Counted from the stretch's first letter, positions 40,662 through 50,300 are shown. The stretch: 64,000 bases of DNA from Niveispirillum sp. (GCF_017996735.1 NZ_JAGOGJ010000007.1:1-64000), one strand, 5' to 3'. Numbers and translations: made by a program. Notes: generated from the sequence alone by a model not told the origin.

Positions 40662-42722
40662 TCATAGCGTCTTCAGATATTCGATCAACGCCAGCTTGTC
40701 GTCATCGCCCAGTTCCGTCCCATAGAGCCGGCCGGTATGGCCCGTGTTGAAATTGCCGGGAAAGCCCGTGTCGAATTCATAGGTCTCGCGACCCGGCTCC
40801 GGCTCGGTCTGGTAGCCGACCTTGACGGGGTCGAACTGCCGGCTGCCGACATGGAAGCTCGTGGGCCGCCTCTTTTCATCGGTCAGCAGGTCGGCCAGGG
40901 TGGGCACGGAACCATTATGCAGATAAGGGGCCGTGGCCCAGATGCCCGTCAGCGGCCGCGCCTTGTAGGAGCGGGGGTCCGCCCCCTTGTCGAAGGAACC
41001 GGTATAGGTTTTCGACAGGCGTCCGGCGGAGATCGTGTTGCTGAAATCCGACAGCAGCACACCGGCCACCTGCACGACCAGCGCCTCGCCACGGTCGGGC
41101 AGGGTTGTGCCGTAAGGCTTGGCCCAGAATTCGACGAGGTTCGGGCGCTTGCCTTCCAGCTTGCCGCTTTCCCATTCCAGACCCGTTTCCTTGTTCAGCC
41201 GCAGCAGGAAATTGTCGGCCATGGCGGGGTCGGTGCCGATGACGGAGGTCTGGATCAGGGTGGCCTTGTAGGGTTCCCCCTCATCCTTGCGGGCGATCAC
41301 CTGATGGCACAGGCTGCAATTCACCTTTTCGTCCTGCTTGCCATTATAGATCTGGGCGCCGCGTGCGGCCTTTTCCTTATCGATGGCGGGCAGGACACCG
41401 TCCGGCCAGCGCGGCGAACGCAGGCTGGACAGCCAGTTCTCGATATGGCCCAGATTCATGGTCAGCACAGTCGAGGCAAAACCGAAACGCGGGTCCTTGC
41501 CGGGCACATCCTCGAACGAGCCGTCAGAGACGGTGTATTTCGAGGGATCGTTGGGCGTGACCCGGATGCGCCCGTAAACGCCCAGCACCTCGCCCGTATT
41601 GCGGCCCAACGGACCGACCCCAATACCCAGGACGGAGGTGTTCTGTGCGAAACCATTCCATTGCACCACGTCCGACTGGGGTGCGCCCCAGAGGAAAGGA
41701 TAGCTGACCGGAGCATTGGACGGGGAGTAGTTGGCCTCCGGCACCGCGATATTGTAGCCGGATACCTGATTGAAAATGGCGCCGATGGCATCAATGCGGC
41801 CATTGCCCGGCAAGGGCACATAATTATCCCGGATGATGGCATCCTGCCGCGCCCGCGCCTCCAGCGTCTGGATACGCAGATTGGCCTTCAGCGCCGTGTT
41901 CTTGGCCTCATAGGCGTCATAGGTGGAGACGCCCGGCTTGGCATCGACGGGGCATTCCTTGCTTTGGTGGCTGCCGCACAGGTTGCGGCGCAGATATTCG
42001 GCCAGCCAGATCTGATGCTCCGCCATCTGGCCCAGCAGTTCATTGCGGGCGGCGGGCGTATCGGCCGGGATGAAGCCTTTGGCCACCAGTTGCGTCACGA
42101 ACCGGTCGAACTTGTCCTTCTGCTCCGACGTGACCAGCAGGGCATCCAGCAGTTCGGCGTTGAGACGGTAGAAATCACCCAGCGATGGCGCCCCGTCGAT
42201 AATCAGCGACTTGCCGCCGTAATCCAGCCGGTTGGTGTGGCAGGCCGCGCAGTTGGGACCAGCCCAGGCCATGCCCGGCTTGCCATCCGGCCCCTTGGCC
42301 CCCGGCGTCACGGTAAAGCCGATGGGCAGCGCCTCCGGATTCCAGATATCCTTTTGTGCGGGGATATAGCCCAGCCTTTCCATATTGGCGGGCGCGAGAA
42401 ATCGTTCCTGATTGTTCGCCTGTTCCACCGCCAGAAGCCAGCCATAGGGCACCATCCAGGACCCTTGCGGTGTGAACCAGAAGGCGCGGCGCTGATCGGC
42501 GGACCAGCCCTGATCCACCCCCCACCAGCCCGCCCAGCCATCCTGGCCGGGCGCCAGCTCCGCCACGCCGCCCATGGCATTGCTGGCCTGCCATTTCGGA
42601 ACCGGCAGTTTGCCGGCCGGAACGCTGCCAATCTCGACATGGCTGGTATCGGCCCCACAGGCCGTCAGCCCCAGGATAAAAGCTGCCAGCGGCAGAGTCC
42701 GTATCCAAGTCTTGCGCACCAT
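40662..42722 (-). CDS. Di-haem cytochrome c peroxidase-like lipoprotein
   Basis: The 686-residue protein has a lipoprotein signal (PLAAFILGLTAC). There are two c-type haem sites: CAACH in AGPNCAACHTNRLDYGG near residue 170, and CSLCH in KVNCSLCHQVIA near residue 440. The C-terminal segment TGIWATAPYLHNGSVPTLADL is typical of MauG/CcpA-like enzymes. It is roughly double the size of ordinary CcpA, with a long insert between haems. Covalent haem attachment requires periplasmic export, in agreement with the signal. It is followed with a four-base overlap or 26-base gap by the catalase-fold lipoprotein, so the two are one operon. Electron donor and substrate are unknown. Confidence 0.88.
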   Translation of the reverse strand: MVRKTWIRTLPLAAFILGLTACGADTSHVEIGSVPAGKLPVPKWQASNAMGGVAELAPGQDGWAGWWGVDQGWSADQRRAFWFTPQGSWMVPYGWLLAVEQANNQERFLAPANMERLGYIPAQKDIWNPEALPIGFTVTPGAKGPDGKPGMAWAGPNCAACHTNRLDYGGKSLIIDGAPSLGDFYRLNAELLDALLVTSEQKDKFDRFVTQLVAKGFIPADTPAARNELLGQMAEHQIWLAEYLRRNLCGSHQSKECPVDAKPGVSTYDAYEAKNTALKANLRIQTLEARARQDAIIRDNYVPLPGNGRIDAIGAIFNQVSGYNIAVPEANYSPSNAPVSYPFLWGAPQSDVVQWNGFAQNTSVLGIGVGPLGRNTGEVLGVYGRIRVTPNDPSKYTVSDGSFEDVPGKDPRFGFASTVLTMNLGHIENWLSSLRSPRWPDGVLPAIDKEKAARGAQIYNGKQDEKVNCSLCHQVIARKDEGEPYKATLIQTSVIGTDPAMADNFLLRLNKETGLEWESGKLEGKRPNLVEFWAKPYGTTLPDRGEALVVQVAGVLLSDFSNTISAGRLSKTYTGSFDKGADPRSYKARPLTGIWATAPYLHNGSVPTLADLLTDEKRRPTSFHVGSRQFDPVKVGYQTEPEPGRETYEFDTGFPGNFNTGHTGRLYGTELGDDDKLALIEYLKTL

Positions 42723-42932
42723 GCCCCCCTGTTCCGCCCCACACATGATCGGTATCATGGTTAAAATCACTCGCCGGACGATTGCATGATTTTAGTACGT
42801 TAACAATAATTAATATGTTTAAGGATTATGGCCTATGGCACGGATTGCGACAATCCGGCGGCCTCTGTTTTCCGCGTAACCTTTCTGGCGTCGCGTGCGA
42901 ATATCGAAGGGCTCGCTTCCAGGGATATCGTC

Positions 42933-43655
42933 TTGCGCCTTGTGCTTTCGCTCTGCCTGGCCGTGATGGTCATCGCCGCCGCCCTGCCCGCCGGTGCCCA
43001 GACCACCGATCTGCGCTGCGGTCCCGATCTCTATCGCCCCGGTATCATTCTGACCGCGTCACCCGTTTGCGGCGCTGTCTATAGCGAGCATGTCCAGGGG
43101 CTGGGCCGCCTGCATCTGGGCGTTTTCCGCTCGCTTGACCGCACGAAACCGGATGAGGCGGCAGGGCGGGTCATCAATCTGACGGCGGGCACCTTCTACC
43201 GCCTGTCCGACGACATCGCGACATTCACGGATTACGGGTTCCGCATCGAGGATGGGCACCCGGCCTTCGCCCTCTATCATGATGTCATCCATTACGCGTC
43301 CGACGAGCTGCGGTTTTTCGCGGGCTATGAGGGGGTGCGGTTCTTCAACGGTTTCACGCGCGCCTATGACAGCCTGCATGTGGCAGCAGAACAGAAGCTG
43401 CGCCTGGATGATGGCCGGCTGACCATCGATCTGGTCGCCATGGCCTATTGGACGCGGCGCGGCGACGGCCCCGCCGCCGCCAGTTTTTCCGGCCTGAACC
43501 CGTGGGTGGAGGCGACGTGGCAACCCTGGCGCGCCACCGGCCCCCGCTGGCAACGGGTGCTGCGTTTCTATACGCAGGTTGCGGGGTTCACGGGACAGAA
43601 GGGGCGGCCCGACCTGTACCTGACCGGGTTCGCCGGCATCCGCACCAGTTTCTGA
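42933..43655 (+). CDS. Exported hypothetical protein, possible outer-membrane barrel
   Basis: The 240-residue product (using a TTG start at 42933 directly before the signal peptide LRLVLSLCLAVMVIAAALPA) is unfamiliar. After signal cleavage near AGA-Q there is a Cys pair (RCGPDL and SPVCGAV), then alternating aromatic and polar strands (YHDVIHYASDELRFFAGYEG, DSLHVAAEQKLRLDDGR, RVLRFYTQVAGF). The end in Phe (RTSF) suggests an outer-membrane beta-barrel. The frame opens at an ATG at 42828, but those 35 residues lack signal character. It is flanked by the divergent cytochrome gene and the downstream globin. Confidence 0.7.
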   Translation: MRLVLSLCLAVMVIAAALPAGAQTTDLRCGPDLYRPGIILTASPVCGAVYSEHVQGLGRLHLGVFRSLDRTKPDEAAGRVINLTAGTFYRLSDDIATFTDYGFRIEDGHPAFALYHDVIHYASDELRFFAGYEGVRFFNGFTRAYDSLHVAAEQKLRLDDGRLTIDLVAMAYWTRRGDGPAAASFSGLNPWVEATWQPWRATGPRWQRVLRFYTQVAGFTGQKGRPDLYLTGFAGIRTSF

Positions 43656-43765
43656 GGCACATGAGGCGAAAATTCATGTCCGGCTACAGTAACTGATATA
43701 ATATCCAACACCCCTGCGCACGCTGCCGTGGCGCCCGGCCGGTTTTACTTTCACCAGGAAAAATC

Positions 43766-44164
43766 ATGCAGAGCATTGATATCGAGCGGGTCCAGCGCAC
43801 GTTCGGCAAGGTCGCCCTCCAGAAGGAGGCGGTCGCCGCCCAGTTTTACGACCGGCTGTTTGAGTTGGATGCCTCGCTGCGCCCCCTGTTCAAGGCCGAC
43901 ATCCGTGCCCAGGGCGAGAAGCTGATGTCCACCCTGGCTGTGGCCGTTCGCAACCTGAAGACCCCGGACCTGATCCGTGATTCCATCGCCAAGATGGGGC
44001 AACGACACCAGACCTATGGCGTCAGGGACAAGGATTACGACACGGTCGCCGCTGCCTTGCTGTGGACGCTGGAGAAGAATCTGGGGCCGGACTTCACGCC
44101 AGAGGTCCGCAAGGCCTGGACGGAGGTCTATCTGCTGGTTGCCAGGTTGATGAAGGCGGCCTGA
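43766..44164 (+). CDS. Single-domain bacterial haemoglobin (Vitreoscilla-type)
   Basis: The 132-residue globin shows proximal His81 (MGQRHQTYGV), Phe42 at CD1 (LRPLFKAD) and Tyr28 at the B10 site (FYDRLF), the set used for oxygen and NO binding. No reductase domain is present, in contrast to flavohaemoglobin. It probably buffers oxygen or detoxifies NO with a separate reductase. It precedes a YbjN-like gene by about 80 bases on the same strand. Confidence 0.9.
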   Translation: MQSIDIERVQRTFGKVALQKEAVAAQFYDRLFELDASLRPLFKADIRAQGEKLMSTLAVAVRNLKTPDLIRDSIAKMGQRHQTYGVRDKDYDTVAAALLWTLEKNLGPDFTPEVRKAWTEVYLLVARLMKAA

Positions 44165-44244
44165 CCATCCTTGCTGGAAAGGATTGCCTGTCCCTGTCGG
44201 GCTGTTGCATGGTCCCGCCGGCATTGGCAGGAAAGGGAAGGCGG

Positions 44245-44682
44245 ATGTTGGACAAGCTTTTGAAAGGGGTAACCCTGGCCGACCTGGAAGCGGCGCTGGA
44301 ACGGCTGGGTCTGCCCGCAACGCAGGACCTGACCCCGGCAGGCGCCCCCGTGTTGCGCAGCGCCATCGGCGGCCTGACCTTCAATATCCGCCCCGGCGCC
44401 CAGGTCGACCCCGAGGCCGCCCGCTATGGCGACTATAATTTCAACCTGATGTTCCAGGTGCAGGATCATTTCGATCCCGCCATCCTGAACCAGTGGAACC
44501 GCCATAAACGGTTCGCCCGCTTTTCCCTGCGGGATGATTTCCTGGTCCTGGAGATGGATAATCTGGCCGTCGGCATCAGCGGCGATCAGATCCTGGCCAG
44601 CCTGGAACTCTGGGGCCGGCTGGTGGTGGAAGCGCTGAATTTCCTGCGCACCGCGCATGGGGCGGAGGCGGGGCACTCGTAA
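44245..44682 (+). CDS. YbjN-domain protein
   Basis: The 145-residue soluble protein matches the YbjN fold, resembling type III secretion chaperones. It has an N-terminal helix (LADLEAALERLGL), strand-rich middle (FNLMFQVQDHFDPAILNQWN, FARFSLRDDFLVLEMD) and C-terminal helix (LELWGRLVVEALNFLR). The ATG at 44245 is preceded by GGGAAGGCGG. YbjN proteins influence motility and stress in enterobacteria, but the biochemical role is unsettled. It follows the globin gene. Confidence 0.82.
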   Translation: MLDKLLKGVTLADLEAALERLGLPATQDLTPAGAPVLRSAIGGLTFNIRPGAQVDPEAARYGDYNFNLMFQVQDHFDPAILNQWNRHKRFARFSLRDDFLVLEMDNLAVGISGDQILASLELWGRLVVEALNFLRTAHGAEAGHS

Positions 44683-44720
44683 GTTTTCATGCGCCTTCAC
44701 GGGTCAGCCGTAAAGAAGCC

Positions 44721-46142
44721 CTAACTCACGGTGTAGGGCACCACCCGCCGCTCATGCGCATCCACGCGCAGCGCCTTGCCGATGGGCGGGAAGGCGCGGT
44801 GGCGGCAATCCTCGCGGTCGCAGACCTTGCAGTTGGAGCCGATGGGCACCGCCGCGTCGACATTGCGCAAATCCAGCCCCGCTGAATAGACCAACTGGTC
44901 GGCGTAGGCGATTTCGCAGCCCAGGCCCACCGCCGCCTCACGCGGGCGCGACAGGTAGGAATTGCCCTTTGCCACCACGGTGCGCGCGATGCACAGATAG
45001 GTGGCGCCATCGGGCATGCGCGCCTGCTGTACCAGGATGCGCCCCGGCTGGGCAAAGGCCTGATGCACGTTCCACAGGGGACAGGCGCCGCCGAACCGCG
45101 CGAACTGGAACCGCGTGGCGCTGGACCGTTTGGCAATATTGCCTGCCATGTCCACCTTTACGAAATAGAAGGGCACGCCCGGCATGCCGGGCCGCTGCAT
45201 GGTGGACAGGCGGTGGCAGACCTGTTCGAAGCTGACATTAAAATGCGCTGACAGCCGGTCGATATCGTAGCGCATGCGCTGCGCCTCGGTCAGGAACCGC
45301 TTGTAGGGCAGGATCAGGGCGCCCGCGAAATAGTTGGCCAAGCCTACGCGCAGGATCGACCGCGCCTCGATGCTGGACAGGCCCGCCTCGGCCACCAGCC
45401 GTTCGATCTCCACCCCGTAATCCAGCAGGGCGATCTGGTGCGCGGCGAAGAAGGTCCGGCTTTCGCGCGGGGTGCCTTCGGAAACCAGCAGTTCCTTGTC
45501 GTCGGGATCATAGCGCCACAGCACGTCATGCCGGGCCAGCATGGGCGAGACACGGATGGTCACCCCATGCCGGTCGGCCAGATGCTGGGCAAGATGTTCC
45601 AGCAGCCGGTCCTTGGAAAAATGCCCGCCCTCGAACAGATCCTCGGCCGCGTGGTCCAGCGTTTCGAAATGGTTGCGCTGCTGCTGCACGAAGTCGCGCA
45701 CCTCGTCATAGGGGAAGGCCGCCGGCCCTACCACCGCGTCGCCGCCCCCCACCTTGTCCATCAGCGCCTTATATTCCTCGTCCAGCCCCTGATAGGCGCG
45801 ATATAGTTTCAGCAGCGATCCCATGATGGAAGGTGCGGCGCGCACCGCATCGCGGATGCCCGCAAACGTCACCGACGCATCCCCGAACAAGGGATCGCCC
45901 AGCACCTCGCGCAGTTCGGACGCCAGCCTTGTGTCGCTGTCATCGGCGAAATGGCTGGGCTCCACCTGGAAATAGGTGGACAGGCGGATCACGGCGGCGG
46001 CCGATAGCGGCCGCTGGTTATTCTCGATCTGGTTCAGGTAGGAGGTGGAAAGCCCCACCTCTGTGGCCAGTTGCGCCTGGCTGATGCCCCGCGTCTCGCG
46101 TAGTCGGCGGATGCGTTCACCGGCATAGATTTTGGCGGTCAT
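44721..46142 (-). CDS. ScfR-family short-chain acyl-CoA regulator (PccR-like)
   Basis: The 473-residue regulator has an XRE helix-turn-helix (IRRLRETRGISQAQLATEVG, STSYLNQIENNQRPLS). A DUF955-like central domain with HQIALLDYGVEIERLV but no protease HExxH follows. The DUF2083 C-terminal domain contains the Cys pattern NCKVCDREDCRHRAFP. The architecture is that of ScfR proteins such as PccR of Rhodobacter, which senses propionyl-CoA or methylmalonyl-CoA pathway intermediates and activates pccB at TTTGCAAA-type sites. The pccB gene lies 5 kb away with such sites upstream, so it is a candidate PccR orthologue. It is encoded on the opposite strand. Confidence 0.85.
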   Translation of the reverse strand: MTAKIYAGERIRRLRETRGISQAQLATEVGLSTSYLNQIENNQRPLSAAAVIRLSTYFQVEPSHFADDSDTRLASELREVLGDPLFGDASVTFAGIRDAVRAAPSIMGSLLKLYRAYQGLDEEYKALMDKVGGGDAVVGPAAFPYDEVRDFVQQQRNHFETLDHAAEDLFEGGHFSKDRLLEHLAQHLADRHGVTIRVSPMLARHDVLWRYDPDDKELLVSEGTPRESRTFFAAHQIALLDYGVEIERLVAEAGLSSIEARSILRVGLANYFAGALILPYKRFLTEAQRMRYDIDRLSAHFNVSFEQVCHRLSTMQRPGMPGVPFYFVKVDMAGNIAKRSSATRFQFARFGGACPLWNVHQAFAQPGRILVQQARMPDGATYLCIARTVVAKGNSYLSRPREAAVGLGCEIAYADQLVYSAGLDLRNVDAAVPIGSNCKVCDREDCRHRAFPPIGKALRVDAHERRVVPYTVS

Positions 46143-46221
46143 GCTGCGGCGCTCTCCGTTGCCCGTGCGGGTCCCTGTCGGGCCGGATGTTACCCGGTCC
46201 GGGGCGCAGCGCCATAGGCTT

Positions 46222-46656
46222 TCACGCCGGCAGGATGACGCGGCCCCGCGTGATCATCTCTCCCACCGTGCGCACGCCCAGCTTTTCGCGCGCCCGCTCC
46301 CGGTGTTTCTGCACCGTCAGAGGGCTGATCTTCAACAGGCGTGCGATCTCCTTGCTGGTGCAGCCAGCCACGACATGGCGCACCACCTCCGCCTCACGCG
46401 GGCGCAGCAGGTCCCAGGGCAGGGGGGCGGCCGTCGCGGTCTCCGTCTCCTCCTCCGCTATCTGGCCGCCGGCAAAGGCGATCAATTGTGCCGTGGACCG
46501 GAGCCCCGCCTTGCGCATGATGGCGGAGCGGTGCTTACGGATTGTCAGTTCACAGATACCCAGTTCGGCGGCGATCTGCGCACTCTTCAACCCGCGTCCG
46601 GTCAGTGTCAGAACCTGGCGCTCGCGGGGGGTCAGCATCTCGGACATGGGCGGCAC
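46222..46656 (-). CDS. Regulator with two tandem LuxR-type HTH domains and no receiver
   Basis: The 144-residue protein consists of two GerE/LuxR helix-turn-helix units joined by an acidic-Ala linker. Unit 1 (about 8-62) contains LTPRERQVLTLTGRGLKSAQ and LTIRKHRSAIMRKAGLRS. Unit 2 (about 84-138) contains LRPREAEVVRHVVAGCTSKE and LTVQKHRERAREKLGVRT. Both retain the LTxxE-like start and the RKHR/QKHR recognition core. No sensory or receiver domain is present. The GTG at 46656 with AGGGA upstream is the likely start; an ATG at 46647 is possible. GGAAGAATTCTTCC palindromes lie upstream, and it is downstream of the STAND-type operon on the same strand. Confidence 0.8.
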   Translation of the reverse strand: MPPMSEMLTPRERQVLTLTGRGLKSAQIAAELGICELTIRKHRSAIMRKAGLRSTAQLIAFAGGQIAEEETETATAAPLPWDLLRPREAEVVRHVVAGCTSKEIARLLKISPLTVQKHRERAREKLGVRTVGEMITRGRVILPA

Positions 46657-46698
46657 AATCCCTGGCAGGTGGACGATGACCAGACCCTGCCAGGGATC

Positions 46699-46712
46699 GG
46701 AAGAATTCTTCC
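46699..46712. promoter_or_regulatory. Palindrome GGAAGAATTCTTCC, site 1
   Basis: This perfect 14-base palindrome lies 43 bases upstream of the tandem-HTH start. The second copy is at 46837-46850. Half-sites GGAAGAAT also occur at 46720-46727 (reverse) and 46764-46771. The cluster lies within the single 234-base gap between the tandem-HTH gene and the small STAND-partner gene. Confidence 0.75.
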
Positions 46713-46795
46713 TTCTGTTATTCTTCCGACGCTTAGTGATTTGATTATGATGGATTTTTTAAAGGAAGAATCGCGGGCGGCCGGCAGGTGGGAAA

Positions 46796-46824
46796 GGGGG
46801 CGGACCCGGGTCTGGTCCGCCCCC
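46796..46824. terminator. GC-rich stem-loop after the small partner gene
   Basis: Arms GGGGGCGGACC (46796-46806) and GGTCCGCCCCC (46814-46824) are exact reverse complements with a seven-base loop. The stem lies about 67 bases past the stop of the 46891-47325 gene on the minus strand and probably ends that transcript, separating it from the tandem-HTH gene. Confidence 0.65.
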
Positions 46825-46836
46825 ATTTGCGGAAGT

Positions 46837-46850
46837 GGAAGAATTCTTCC
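46837..46850. promoter_or_regulatory. Palindrome GGAAGAATTCTTCC, site 2
   Basis: The identical 14-base palindrome to the one at 46699-46712, 138 bases away. It is preceded by an extra GGAAGT, so the local sequence reads as a direct plus inverted half-site. It lies on the far side of a stem-loop from the tandem-HTH promoter, so it may bind the same regulator cooperatively. Confidence 0.7.
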
Positions 46851-46890
46851 GCATCATGCTGCCGGCCTGATCGTCAATCAGGCGCCCGGA

Positions 46891-47325
46891 TCAATCGCGG
46901 CCGGTATTGATGATTTCCGGATCGGAGGCGAAGCCGCCTGTCGGTCCGTCGCCGTTGCCCCCGAAATCCTGAATAAAATAGAACAGCGTGACATCGCCCA
47001 CCGCATGGTCGCCGACATGAAGGTAAGTGTCACTGACGGTGACGGCTTCATCCGTGACCGATGCCAATTTCAGATCGTCACAGACCCCGGCTTGATTCCG
47101 GATGGGCGTGACATTGGCGCCCGTGAAGAAGAACGGAACCTCCTGGGCTTCCAGATCCCGATAGAAGGATATCTTGTCGTAACCTGGCGGAACAAGGATC
47201 GACAGATTTTTGTCCGGCTGCCCATTATAGAATAGAGCCGGAACGACACCGCCGCCTTCATGGGGCACATACCGGCAGGTGATCTTGATGGGCAGAGTTT
47301 TGTCGCCGGGTGAAGAGATGCTCAT
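46891..47325 (-). CDS. Small unknown protein translationally coupled to a STAND-type protein
   Basis: I do not recognise a family. The 144-residue product is beta-rich and mostly soluble (KTLPIKITCRYVPHEGG, NLSILVPPGYDKISFYRD, EVPFFFTGANVTPIRN, DHAVGDVTLFYFIQDF). It has two Cys and a polar Gly/Asp-rich C-terminus (GGNGDGPTGGF, then DPEIINTGRD). There is no signal peptide or membrane helix. Its ATG overlaps the stop of the 1103-residue STAND protein (ATGA), indicating coupled synthesis, which usually means functional partnership. An effector or signal-sensing partner role is only an inference. Confidence 0.75.
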   Translation of the reverse strand: MSISSPGDKTLPIKITCRYVPHEGGGVVPALFYNGQPDKNLSILVPPGYDKISFYRDLEAQEVPFFFTGANVTPIRNQAGVCDDLKLASVTDEAVTVSDTYLHVGDHAVGDVTLFYFIQDFGGNGDGPTGGFASDPEIINTGRD

Positions 47326-50300
47326 CTGACTGTTCCTTCCTGTTGGTTCGGCTGGCTGGAATGGGTGCGCAGATAATCGGCGTCGCGATAACCGATCTGG
47401 TCCAGCACCCGCTGACCGCCTTCGGCGGCCTGCTGGGCGCCGCCGCAACGATTGGCGCGCACCCAGGGATCAAGGATTCTGTAATCGCGGCTGTTCTCTG
47501 CGACGCTGCGCAGATTGTCGGCCGCCTCAAGGCAGGTGGTTTTGGCGGCTTCGGCACGACCGCCCGCCGTCTCGATGGCCGCGCGGGCCAGCAAGGTGTT
47601 TGACAGCAGGACGCTGCGCATCTTGTCCTTCTGCCCCTGCCGGTTGACCGACTGTGCGATGGAGCGTGCGACGGCTTCCGCCGGGCCGATGGCGTTTGCC
47701 GCACCGGACAGGTCCCCCCGCCGCAGCAGAATCTGGGCGTTCAACAGCCGCGCCTGACCCAGAAGCCGCAACTGGGCGTCGTCGGCGGGATCGGTCTGTA
47801 CGGACTTCTCCAGCCCGGCCAATATCGGTTTGACGATGTCCGATGCGGGGCCCGTGTTTTCATTGGCCAGGTAAAGCCGCGCGGTCAGAAGCCCGATCTC
47901 TGCTTCATCCGCCCGCCACAGCTTGTTTGCGGGTTCCTTGGCAAGGCATTCGCCAATCTGCCGCATGGCCAGGTTCAGGGTGGTGATTGCATCGGCACTG
48001 TGCCCCTGCGCGGCCAGCAACGCCCCTTTCAGCCGATGGGCGAGCGCAAGCCGGTAGGACCAGCCCAGCGTGTTCGGCTCCGCGGTGCGCAAAGTCTCCA
48101 GAACCTGTCTTTGCTGATCATAGAGGTCGGCGGCTTCACCCAGCCGGCCGGCCTGGGCGCGGGCATTGGCCAGCCAGGACAAACCATTGGCCAGTCCCGC
48201 CGCAAGCGCGCGGTCGTCGGGGCGTTCCCGCATGGCGCGACGCTTCAGCTCAAGAGACAGCTCGAAATCGGCCGCCGCGTCGGTAATCTCGTCACGGCGC
48301 AGCTTCAGGCTGCCCAGACTGCTGAGAGCGTAGGAAAGTTCCAGCCAGGCATCGACGTCATCGGGCGCCAGACGCACCATCTCCTGCGAATAGTCGCGAT
48401 AGCGGGCCAGTTGGCTGGCCGCCTCCGGCAGCTTGCCCTGGTCATAGGCGATCTGCCCGAACCAGAAGGCGATGGCCCCCAATTGCTTCAGCAGGTCCCC
48501 ATCGGCGCCGCTTTCCGCCCGGTTGGCCAGCAGAAGCAACTCCGCCCGTCCCAGCGCCGTCAGCGCCGCATCCACATTGCCGCGTGACCGGTTCACGTCG
48601 GCCAGCGTCAAAAGCGCCTTTGCCTGCCGCAATCGCAGCGGACCGGGCACGCGGCCGGGGTCCTCAGCGGTCAGATAGGCCATGGCCTTCTGCGCCACCC
48701 CGTCCAGCAGGTCCAGCTTGGCCAGCGGTTGCAGTTTCTCCGTCAGGTCGCCCAGCATGAAGTCGACCAGGCCCTCCGCCTCCTCCCGGCGCTGGGCCGC
48801 CAGTGTTTCCGCCTGCCGGGCCTGGAACCCCATGGCAACGGCCACCAGCGCCACGAGGGCAAAACCGGCTACCGCCCCCAGGCGCAGACGGTCGGCGCGG
48901 CGGGCCTGCCGTGCCGACGCATTGATCAGGGCCGTCACCTCGGCCGACAGGGGCACGGTGCGCGCCGTCAGCAACTCCATCGCCTCCGCCAGCGGCCGTC
49001 CCTTGCGCAAAAGCCGGTCGGCTCGCCGCCCGTCGGCCAGCCATTGCTGGGTCTCGCCCTCCAGCCGGGTGCGGATGCGCAGGGCCTGGTGATGTTCGGC
49101 GATCCAGGCGACGGCGCGCGGCCATTGCCGTAGCAACGCCTCATGTGCCACCCCGAACACCGGTTCGGTCGCATGCACCAGGCTGACGAACAGCCGTTCA
49201 TCGACAAAGGTCTGTACCAGCCGCCTTTCATCCGGCCCTGACAGGGCGGACCAGGGTGCGCGCAGGCCACGGGCGGCGCCGTCGCCGCCCCCCACCGCCA
49301 CGATCAGGGAGAAGATGCGCGGCAGTGCCGCCTGCGCCGCCGGCGGCAGCCCGGCCAGGATGGCGTCGGCCCGGCGGCCGATGGCCCCGTCGATGCCGCC
49401 CAACGCCCGATAGGCGGTGATGGTCAGTTCCCGCGCCGGGCTGCGTTGCTGGTATAATTGCTCCAGCGTATATTGCAGCAGGGGCAGGGCGTCGGGATTT
49501 TCCGCCACCCCGTCGCACAGCATGTCGTCCAGGCGGGTGCCCGTCTCCGGATCGATGCCGAACCGCAGGTCGGCCACCTGGGCGGGCAGACGGATCATCT
49601 GCATGATCTCCGCCCGCGCCGGTGGCGACAGGTCGACATGCCCGCCATCGGACTTGCCCTCCATCAGCACCGGTTCGCGCGCCAGATCGGGATAGAAGTC
49701 GTTACGGCAGGCGGCGATGATCACGAACTGTCCCGACCGGGCCAGCCGGTCCAGCGCCGACAGGAAGCGGGCGCGCGGTCCCGCGCCATCTGCCCCACCG
49801 CTGAACAGCACCTCCAGACGATCGATGAACAGGGCAAAACGCTGTCCCGCCGCCGCCGGGTCGGTGATGCTGGGCATGGGGTTCCGCCCATCCTCCCCGC
49901 CGGTCAGAACGCGGCCCAGCGTTTCGGCATTCTGCCCGGCAAAGATCGGCTGGCCCTCGATCTCCAGGTCCAGCAGCGCGCCGCCCAGGGCCGTGGGCAG
50001 CGGCAGGCCGCCGGCATCGCCCAGGTCCAGGCCAGCCGCCGCCGCCACCCGCAACGGGCCCCCGCCCTGCAACAGGGCCGGCAGCATCCCCGCCTGTACC
50101 AGTGATGTCTTGCCGCTGCCGCTGGGACCCAGCACCAGCACAAAGGGCCGCCCCGCGGCGGTGCGTGCCGCCAGCGCCGCACCCAGCCGCGCCAGGGCCA
50201 CATCGCGGCCGAAAAACACCGATGCATGACCGGGGCCGAACGGGTTCAGCCCCACATAGGGCGATTGCCGCGACCAGAGATCGGTCGGCGGCGCCAAGGC

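Noticed and set aside
46699..46850. CRISPR-like array
   Set aside because: The repeated GGAAGAATTCTTCC units are too short, are palindromic and lack regular spacers; they are better read as operator sites.
47322..47704. Separate gene at the 3' end of the STAND protein in another frame
   Set aside because: The alternative minus-strand frame is Arg/Pro-rich and is a shadow of the TPR region.
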